A stretch of 64,000 bases of DNA from Pegoplata infirma. Its lineage: Eukaryota > Arthropoda > Insecta > Diptera > Anthomyiidae. The notes under the pieces are model-generated. The model searched no databases and was not told the DNA's origin. It saw only the letters and a list, made by a program, of their open reading frames with translations. The stretch lies in assembly GCA_963921195.1 (NCBI GenBank), contig OY992536.1, positions 100,377,278 through 100,441,277 on the forward strand, written 5' to 3'. This document shows, piece after piece, positions 56,196-64,000 of this stretch. The stretch's first letter is position 1; every line of letters begins with the position of its first letter. The translations under genes and the position numbers were made by a program.

Positions 56196-56740
56196 CACAA
56201 AGAAAAAAAATAATTAAAAAATTCGTAGATTTAATTAAAAAGATTAATTAAATCCGGACAATTAGTGAAATGCACATATAAATTAAAAATATTTGTATGT
56301 CGTTAATATAAAATAAATGGACATTTAGTTAATTAAAAACTCAGTACAATAAATTAAAATAATTAATTAAATTAAAAAAAAAACTAATTAAAATTTTAAT
56401 TATGTAAATTAAAAATTTAATTAAAAAAATTGTAAACCAATTAAAATTTTAATTGTATAAATTAAAAATATTAATTAAAAATAATAAATTTCTTAAAAGA
56501 TTAATAATTTAAAAAAAAAAAACAATTTTTTAAATAAAATGGATAAAAAAAATGTTTCTTCAAATTTTACCAAATATATTTATGCCGTAAAGACAAAGTC
56601 ACTAACAATAGGCGCGGATCCACGCGAACCGAATTCGAAAGAAAAAAAAAGAAAAAAAGAAAAAAAGGAAAGAAAAGAAGAGGGAAAAGGAAAAATGAAA
56701 TGGAAATAATCCGAAAAAAAATTTCTATAATAAATGTCCT
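56196..56740. repeat. AATTAATTAAA-word stretch and GAAA purine tract
   Basis: 56196-56520 is dense in TTAATTAAAA words like element D. 56638-56712 is an almost pure A/G tract of (GAAA)n type. Confidence 0.55.
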
Positions 56741-56811
56741 ACACTCAAAAAAAAAAGTTTGTAAAATGACATAAAATCCCCGTGATTTTACGAGGCAGGT
56801 ATTGTAAAATA

Positions 56812-57738
56812 CACAGAAAATAATATCGTGATTTTTTTTTTAATTAAAAATGGATTTGATATTAAATTTAACTTCAATTAAACATTTTAATTGATTCAAT
56901 TAATGTTTTAATTGAATTCTTAACTTTACTGAAAATAAAAATAAAATAAACAAACGAAACCGGTTTTATATGCTTTAGTGTTAGTAGCAAATGAAAAAAT
57001 AAAATGCAAAAAACAACAAAAAAAACTTTTGAACTATTGTTTTGTATATTTTGGTGGTAGCAGCCAATGAATACATGAAAGCAACAAAAAAATTTAGTTT
57101 TATTGTTTTCTTTAAGGCGAGCGGTCGTTTCGGATAAATTGTTTTGATAATAAAATGTGTACAGTTGTGTTTTGTACATTGAAATATAATACAATTTTTT
57201 TTTGATTCAACTTTACTAAGGCGACAAAAATGCATGCAATAACAAGATTTAAAAATAAAAATGTAATTTTAAATAGTTATTGATATTTTAAAATACTACT
57301 ATAATGTTTCTATGCAAAACTATACCAAGTGTTTATATTTAATAAAGAAAATAAATTTCTTAATAATGTAAAACAAAAACATTCTATGTTTATTTATTTT
57401 TAGGCATTTTTTGAAGTTCAACTTTTAAAATTAAATTGAGTTTTGGTCTTTTTTCAATTAAAAATTTTATGTGAATCAATAAATCTATATTATTGATTTT
57501 CAATTTTATATTCATTTTTTTTTATATATTTATTTAATTACAATTTTAATTGGTTTTCCATTTTATTTCCAATTAAAACTTTAATTGATTCAATTAACAA
57601 TTTAATTAAGTTTTAAAACTGTTTTCAAACAAAATGAGTAATTAATATGCGCATTTTCGTGATACGTCCGAAATCAATTAATTTTTTAATTGAATCAACG
57701 AATTTCGTAATTGAAATTCATTTTTATTTTTTTCTGTG
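56812..57738. mobile_element. D-family element, CACAGAAAA ends, TTAATTGA words
   Basis: 927 bp, TA duplication (56810-56811; 57739-57740), inverted ends CACAGAAAA / TTTTCTGTG. Both thirds are filled with TTAATTGA / TCAATTAA words. A truncated relative is at 62232-62378. Confidence 0.8.
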
Positions 57739-59059
57739 TATGTACTAGCAAGAATCCCCGTAATGTTACGGGGATAATTTGTAAATTGATTTAACAAAAG
57801 AAAATGTAAATTTCCTTTTTTTTGTAAAATATTAACTTCGAGGTGAACATTTTTTTTTTGGAAATTTACAAAAAATTTGGTAAATTTACAAAACAAAATT
57901 GTAAACTTACAGAAAAAGATTGTTATTTTACAAAGAAAAAATAGAAAATGAAAAAAATAAATTGTAGATTAACAAATTATTGGGTTAAACTACTGTTTTT
58001 ACCGCAAAAAAATATTTAAAAACACGTATATTTACAATAACAATTGTAAATTTGCAAACAAAAAAAAAAATAATATTTACAAAACAAATTGCAGACTTAC
58101 AAAAAAAGTTGTAAATTTACAAAATAAAGTAGAAAATCGAAAACCAAAATTGTAAATTTACAAATTGTTTGATTAAACAAACTACTGTTTATTATGGCAA
58201 AAAACTTGTATATTTACAATAAAAAGTGGTAAATTTACAATTTTTATTGTAAATATACCATTTTTTCTTATTTTTTTGCCGTAAAAACAGTAGTTTAACC
58301 TAATAATTTGTAAATTTACAATATTGTTTTCGTATTTTCTACTTCATTTTTGTAAAATTACAACCTTTTTCGTTAGTATACAATTTTGTTTTTTAAATTT
58401 TCATATTTGTTTTGTAAATTTACAAAAAATTTGGTTTATTTACATATTTGCTTTGTAAATTTAAAGGTTTTTTTCCATTGGTGCATCTTATTTTTCCTTC
58501 TTCGGCAGCTGGAGTAGCACTTCAACAAACTGAAATGATTTTTTTTTTTCACTTGAACACTTTTAACAAACTTTTTAATGTATAACACTGCGCTTTTTTA
58601 TTTTTATCGACATTTCGTTTTTCTTAAGTAGAACATATGAGACTTGAGACGGAGGCTACACAAGAAATTTCTTATACTTTCAGGAAAAATTAGTCCAAAA
58701 ATAACAATTTTTTTTGGAATTTTGAATTTTTTTCACAAGTATTTTTAAAAAATCGTAAATTTTTTTTTTGGATATTGTAGATTGGATGTTTAAATGCCTG
58801 TTAAACTAAGAAAAACTTAATTTTTCATAATTTGCAGCTTTTTATGGACATTTTAGGTACCAAATTTAAAAAAAAAAAAAATACCAAACAAGTATGGTAA
58901 AATTACCAAAAAAATGGTAAAAATACAAAAAAAACAAGTAAGAAAGCTATATTCGGCTGTGCCGAATCTTTAAATACCCTCCACCAATGTAATGATTTAA
59001 AAAACAAAAAAGTTTGTTTTATTTATACCTCAGGAAATAAAAGTACCAAAAAGTGTACT

Positions 59060-60065
59060 TTCGGTACTTTTAATGAAAGGTACTTTTTATAAAAGGTACT
59101 TTTAATGAAAGGTACTTTTTATAAAAGGTACTTTTTATAAAAGGTACTTTTTATAAAAGGTACTTTTTATAAAAGGTACTTTTTATAAAAGGTACTTTTT
59201 ATAAAAGGTACTTTTTATAAAAGGTACTTTTTATAAAAGGTACTTTTTATAAAAGGTACTTTTTATAAAAGGTACTTTTTATAAAAGGTACTTTTTATAA
59301 AAGGTACTTTTTATAAAAGGTACTTTTTATAAAAGGTACTTTTTATAAAAGGTACTTTTTATAAAAGGTACTTTTTATAAATAGTACTTTTTATAAAAGG
59401 TACATTTTATAAAAGGTACATTTTATAAAAGGTACATTTTATAAAAGGTACTTTTTATAAAAGGTACTTTTTATAAAAGGTACTTTTTATAAAAGGTACT
59501 TTTAATAAAAGGTACTTTTTATAAAAGGTACTTTTTATAAAAGGTTCTTTTTATAAAAGGTACTTTTTATAAGAGGTACTTTTTATAAAAGGTACTTTTT
59601 ATAAAAGGTACTTTTTATAAAAGGTACTTTTTATAAAAGGTACTTTTTATAAAAGGTACTTTTTATAAAAGGTACTTTTTATAAAAGGTACTTTTTATAA
59701 AAGGTACTTTTTATAAAAGGTACTTTTTATAAAAGGTACTTTTTATAAAAGGTACTTTTTATAAAAGGTACTTTTTATAAAAGGTACTTTTTATAAAAGG
59801 TACTTTTTATAAAAGGTACTTTTTATAAAAGGTACTTTTTATAAAAGGTACTTTTTATAAAAGGTACTTTTTATAAAAGGTACTTTTTATAAAAGGTACC
59901 TTTTAAAAGGTACTTTTTATAAAAGGTACTTTTTATAAAAGGTACTTTTTATAAAAGGTACTTTTTATAAAAGGTACCTTTTATAAAAAGTACCTTTTAT
60001 AAAAAGTACCTTTTATAAAAAGTACCTTTTATAAAAAGTACCTTTTATAAAAAGTACCTTTTACC
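59060..60065. repeat. 16-bp satellite ATAAAAGGTACTTTTT with orientation switch
   Basis: About 60 units, mostly identical. From about 59975 the array runs in the opposite orientation (AAAAAGTACCTTTTAT) for five units, creating a GGTACC-centred palindrome junction. A short unit at about 59896 makes a second GGTACC. Confidence 0.92.
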
Positions 60066-60111
60066 TTTTTTTTTTTGAAAACGGTACAGAAAAATAGTAC
60101 CAAAAGTACTT

Positions 60112-60745
60112 TTTTACCCATTTTACCCCAGTAGAATCAGCATTGGCTAAACCCGAGCCTTAGTGAATCTTTTTTCCGGAAGGTGAACCGACACTGCAAA
60201 TTTGCATTTTCTAGTACCATTATTTAAGGAAATATAAAATGTAACAAAAGTACATATTTTTACCCTTTTTACCCTATTAGAAACATCATTGGCAAAAACC
60301 CAGCCTTAGGGGATCTATATTCCGGGAGGTGAACATACAGTCAAAACTTCAATTCTATGTGACATTTTTTTAAGGAAATATAATAGGTACCAAAAGAACA
60401 GATTTTTTACCTTTTTACCCCCTTAGAATCAACACTGGCAAAAATCAAGCCTTAATGGATCTATATTCCGGGAGGTGAATATACAGTCCAAATTTCAAGT
60501 CTCTATGATCATTATATCAGGAAATTTAAAAAGTACCAAAATTACAGTTTTTTACCCTTTTTACCCCCTTAGGATCAACATTAGCAAAACTTCAGCCATA
60601 GTGGATCTATATTGCGGGAGGGTAACATACAGTCCAAATTTCAAGTCTCTATGATCATTATATAAGGAGATTTAAAAAGTACCAAAAGTACAGTTTTTTA
60701 CCCTTTTTACCCCCTTAGAATCAACATTGGCAAAAATCAAGCCTT
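60112..60745. repeat. Five tandem units of about 135-155 bp
   Basis: Each unit has TTTTTACCC(TT)TTTACCCC, TTAGAATCAACATTGGCAAA, ATCTATATTCCGGGAGGTGA and CCAAATTTCAAGTCTCTATG. They start directly after the 16-bp satellite and share its AAAAGTAC word. Confidence 0.8.
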
Positions 60746-61419
60746 ATGTAGGAAGGAACCTACATTCCAAATTTCAAGTCTCTAACTTCAGCGGTTTGGG
60801 CTGGGCGATGATGAATGTGTATGTCAGTCAGTTACATTACTCTTTTATATATTTAAATTTTCCGGATTTGGGCGATTTTTGCCATAAAGTTTATTTCTGT
60901 CTTTTATTATTTAACAAAATTTATTTTTTTAAATGAAAATAATTTTTTTTTTTAAGAAATCTGAACAAAATTGAATTTTGGCGATATTTTACATCCGATT
61001 TGGCGACAAAGCCAAAAAAAAGTCTGGCAACCCCGTTAATATGACGAAGCAAAAAATGGACACACACACACACATGCTATGTATTAATTGTTTTATTATT
61101 ACTTAACGAACTTTTTTTTTATTAAATTTAGATTTTGTTTTACATATTTTATAGTTTTTTTGTAAAGATTTTTTTCTTTTTCTCCGTTTTTTTTTTTTCA
61201 GTTCCGTATTCTTTCTTATGTACATATCTACACAAAATATGAGTTAATTTAGGGTTATGTTGAAAACCAATAAGACTTTTTCCACAAAGTCACTCATAAC
61301 TTTTAAAGTACTTAACCGATTTCAAAAAAAAATACATGAGTTTCTTCCTAGGAAAATTCCGCAACTTTTGGTACCCCAAGCGTTTAAATCCGTTCCGGAT
61401 TATTGCCAAAAACGTGATT

Positions 61420-61449
61420 TCAACAGACAGACAGACAGACAGACAGACG

Positions 61450-61484
<35 letters not shown>

Positions 61485-61495
61485 GGACATCGTTA
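61420..61495. repeat. (CAGA/CGGA)n microsatellite
   Basis: Complement of the GTCY array typical of DINE/mini-me cores; about 18 tetranucleotides. It yields Arg-Gln-Thr-Asp frames that are not genes. Confidence 0.85.
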
Positions 61496-62231
61496 GATCG
61501 ACTTAAAATCGATCAAGGATCATGAATATATATACTTTATGGGGTCCTAAACCAATATTTCAATGTGTTACATACGGAATGACAAACTTATATATACCCT
61601 CTATCACCAGAGTGGAGGGTATAAAAATAACAAGAACAATTATATAGTAGAAACACATAAAAATTGTGGTATTTTACTTAACGCAAATTACCAAAAAAAG
61701 GTGTAACAACAATTGTTTTTGCTAAAGCTTACAATTAGTTGAAAAATGTTTGTGTTTTTTCATGAAATTTTTTATTTATAAAAAATTATTTTTAACTAAA
61801 TTTTTTACTCCAAAACGCATAAAAAATCAGAACTTAGAAATTTTTTTGTTTACATTTTTTTGTGTAAAGAACTGAAAACCTTTTAAACGATCTTAAAAAA
61901 GAAATGTTTGTAATAAAACATTTTTTTGGTAGAAAGAGGCAATAACAACAAAAAGTAAAATTTTGTTGTACAATTACAGTTTTCTTGTGTAATAAAACTA
62001 AACACCTTGTAATATTTTTTTAATTTGTAAAATAATTCACTTTCTTGTAAATTTACCCAAAAAATTTGTAAAATAAATTTACCAACATATAATAGTAAAA
62101 TTACAAAGCAAACTGTAGTTTTCGTTTTATTAAATATACAACAATTTTTGTTAAAAGACAAAAATATTAGTAAAATAGAATTATAAGACCTTTTACTTGT
62201 AATTTTACAAACATTTTTTTTTTTGAGTGTA

Positions 62232-62378
62232 CAATTAATTAAATATTTAATGAATATTAAATTTAAAAACAATGAAAATGTTAATTAAAAGAAGGTTTAA
62301 AATTTAATTAAACAATTTATTATGTTAATTAAAAATGTAATTGACATTAAATTAAAACATACGATTTTATTTTCTGTG
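62232..62378. mobile_element. Truncated D-family element
   Basis: Ends TTTTCTGTG-TA; TTAATTAAA words; the left terminus is not CACAGAAAA. It directly abuts A4. Confidence 0.5.
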
Positions 62379-62413
62379 TACTATAACACTGCTCAACAGT
62401 AAAAAGAAAAAAA

Positions 62414-62877
62414 CACTAGAACTTGGCTATATAATTTTGTAATTTTGTAAGCTTTTTACTAAAAAAAATTAAAATTTACAATTTTTTCACGCGATAAAAC
62501 TAACAAGGAGGTTTCGTGATTTTACTAGATTTTTTGCTACTTCCAATTTACGAGAATTCCTAGTAAAAAAAAGCTTTTTTGTAAAAAAACCTTTTTTGTA
62601 ATTTTACAAGGTTTTTATCAATAAAATTGTAAATTTACAACTTTTTTTGGTGAAATTAAACTTACAAAAAATTCTCGTAAATTTACTAGATTTTTTTTTG
62701 TAAAAAATCTTGAAAAAATTTTAAAATTACAAGAAAAACTGTAAAATTACAAAAAAAAAAAAATTTAAGTATCGATAGAAAATTGTTTGTAAAAAAAAAC
62801 AAGGAAAACTATCAAATATTGGTAAAATGGGATTACGAGACTTCTTAGTAATTTGACAAAGTTTTTTTTTTTTAGTG
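62414..62877. mobile_element. Possible CACTA..TAGTG-ended element
   Basis: CACTAGAAC at the left and TTTTTAGTG at the right. The body has TTTACGAGAATT and TTTACAA words like A/E families. No clear TSD. Confidence 0.45.
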
Positions 62878-62927
62878 TGTTGTTTGCTGTTGGAAACCTT
62901 CAACATAAAGAGTTCAATTAAACTTAC

Positions 62928-63071
62928 TTCAAAAATTCGGATACATAATGTCGTGAACAATTCGACCATGTCCATGGATCTTCATTTCGGCTGCTATGCA
63001 TTAAACGGCCCTTTTTATAAGATTTATTAAATTCTCTACATTCATGTTCGTCATCGTGGGGTATATTTAAT
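62928..63071 (-). CDS. Gene 2 catalytic exon with Met-turn region
   Basis: This 144-nt exon encodes LNIPHDDEHEC, then GRLMHSS and DPWTWSNCSRHYVSEFLK: the third zinc His, the Met-turn and the NCSR block of ADAMTS enzymes. The acceptor is ctag|A and the donor TTGAA|GTAAGT. The exon length, phases and residues parallel gene 1 exon 7, but the amino-acid identity is only moderate, so the two genes are old paralogs. An AT-rich CACTA...AGTG-ended element lies just downstream in the intron. Confidence 0.88.
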
Positions 63072-63615
63072 CTAGAAAAAAAAATTTAATAAACTGTTAA
63101 CTAAACTTTTAAATATTTAAAGAAATTATTATATATTTTCTCGAGTAAAAATTATTATATACAAAAAATTGTTTAAAGAAATTTTTTGCCGGTATCTCGA
63201 AAGTCTAAACATGGACCGATTGGATATATATGAGGCATTCCAAGCCAAATCACACACTTTCGAACTCGACCGCCTCCGATTTCTCTAATTAAGTTAACTC
63301 CAAGTTATCTTTGGGTAATCAATTTTTAAAAAAAATTAAGAAATTCAAATTTTAAATTAATTTTGACTAGATAAAAATATTGATGTCTTGAAGACAAATG
63401 AAGGCGCTCCTATTAAACATGTGTGGTCCTTCTTCCAAACTTAAGCTCAAAAATACGTTAGCTTTAAACGATATAAATTTCACTGCAATCGGTCCAGCAC
63501 TTACTGAATGGCCGAATTATTTCCCAAAAAAATAGATAATAAACCACTTTGCATTGCAGTAATTGCACATTTTCAAAGCAATATAAAATACACATAAATA
63601 TGTTCAAAGACTTAC
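63072..63615. other. Gene 2 intron with a single FB-type arm fragment
   Basis: CCAAACATGGACCGATTGGAT-like sequence at 63202, then TATATGAGGCATTCCAAGCC at 63224, matching the ends of FB2/FB3 without a mirror arm. The remainder looks unique. Confidence 0.5.
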
Positions 63616-63741
63616 ACATGTCCCAATTCGTGTGCTATAGTAAATGACGTTGCCAAGCCTAAGTCTTGTACTGCTGTACACGGTGACTCCCTACATACTG
63701 AACCTCTAAATGCAATACCTGAATCGTCACATGGGCTTTTA
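63616..63741 (-). CDS. Gene 2 zinc-motif exon, interrupted by TE A5
   Basis: On the minus strand the reading frame runs KSPCDDSGIAFRGSVC, then VQDLGLATSFTIAHELGH, to a donor CATGT|GTAAGT. It aligns residue for residue with gene 1 exon 6 back to the Cys of CxxxC. At that Cys codon the sequence becomes the end of an A-family element (GAGTG|TA at 63740-63741). The 5' part of the exon is therefore displaced beyond the element, outside the window, or the exon is now spliced differently. Zinc motif after splicing: HELGHVLNIPHDD. Gene 2 may be a pseudogene or a polymorphic insertion allele. Confidence 0.82.
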
Positions 63742-64000
63742 CACTCAAAAAAAAAAGTTTGTAAAATGACATAAAATCCCCGTGATTTTACGGGGCAGGT
63801 TTTGTAAAATATGTACTAGCAAGAATCCCCGTAAAGTTACGGGGATAATTTGTAAATTGATTTAACAAAAGAAAATGTAAATTTACAATTTTTTTTGTAA
63901 AATATCATCTTCGAGGTGAACATTTTTTTTTGTAAATTTGCAAAAAATTTGGTAAATTTACAAAACAAAATTGTAAACTTACAGAAAAAGGTTGTTATTT
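63742..64000 (+). mobile_element. A-family element A5 inside the gene 2 exon, runs off the window
   Basis: CACTCAAAA at 63742 with the CCCCGTGATTTTACGGGG and CCCCGTAAAGTTACGGGG hairpins, TA at 63740-63741. Same as A1-A4 for the 259 bp visible. Confidence 0.85.

Larger units (their letters stand above)
58934..61626 (-). mobile_element. Reverse DINE-like element containing a satellite array
   Basis: ACAAGTAAGAAAGCTATATT, hairpin TTCGGCTGTGCCGAA, TACCCTCCACC at the left. (CAGA)n/GACGGAC array, TCGATCAAGGATCATG and TTTATGGGGTCC at 61425-61550. CCCTCTATCACCAGAGTGGA and GGGTATAAAAA at the right. Confidence 0.75.
56742..62229 (+). mobile_element. A-family element (A4) with nested D and DINE copies
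   Basis: CACTCAAAA at 56742, GAGTG at 62229, TA on both sides. Two insertions are resolved against A1/A3: D at 56812-57738 and a reverse DINE at 58934-61626. Confidence 0.78.

Noticed and set aside
59060..60065. Regular repeat array that might suggest CRISPR
   Set aside because: The unit is 16 bp with no unique spacers, the setting is a eukaryotic genome, and it is a satellite.
61257..61496. Arg-Gln-Thr-Asp repeat protein on the plus strand and its antisense Ser-Val-Cys-Leu frame
   Set aside because: Both are translations of the (CAGA)n microsatellite of a DINE element.

Overview
This window is AT-rich nuclear DNA from an animal, most likely a higher fly. The evidence for a fly is the abundance of (GTCY)n-bearing 'mini-me/DINE'-type repeats, a LOA-like LINE and ADAMTS-like exons; a calyptrate such as a blow fly is my inference. 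No bacterial-style genes, rRNA or CRISPR are present. Only about 1.9 kb is host coding sequence. The rest is layered transposable-element (TE) DNA, much of which can be dissected by target-site duplications (TSDs).

Host genes. Two tandem paralogous ADAMTS-like metalloprotease genes lie on the minus strand. Gene 1 starts at about 16047, with a 15-nt first exon. Its exons at 15935-15683, 15608-15460, 14316-14188, 13569-13049, 12985-12851 and 456-310 encode a signal segment, a reprolysin-type propeptide, an RSKR cleavage site, and a catalytic domain whose zinc motif is split by a 12.4-kb intron. Gene 1 runs off the left edge. Gene 2 enters from the right edge. It has the zinc-motif exon (63741-63616, cut by a TE), the Met-turn exon (63071-62928), a 23.8-kb intron, and a terminal cysteine-rich exon (39132-38838) with its own stop codon. 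All splice phases inside the window agree, except at the TE-cut border.

Layout. 0.3-12.8 kb is the big gene 1 intron: T-family elements, DINE-like elements, tRNA-like SINE heads, a degraded transposon with an orphan transposase-like exon, a near-perfect 291-bp-arm hairpin and hAT-like MITEs. 12.8-16.0 kb is the gene 1 exon cluster. 16-38.8 kb is intergenic: E and A elements, a palindrome centred on a hAT-like core, an element F that contains a broken RTE-like LINE, and a palindrome with about 1-kb arms. 38.8-63.7 kb is gene 2. Its giant intron contains element E3, which carries a reversed DINE (holding hAT elements and an intact LOA-type LINE ORF) and a solo LTR split by three further nested elements. 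After these come element C, a 16-bp satellite and a DINE copy.

Main theme. Many insertions share ends CACTCAAAA...TTTTGAGTG with TA duplications. Each family's body is saturated with its own short palindromic word: TGTAAATTTACA, GTTAA, TTAGTAA or TTAATTGA. In one other family, two copies have exchanged the whole set of internal motifs together with the terminal motif. This concerted 'word' behaviour is the most unusual signal I see.
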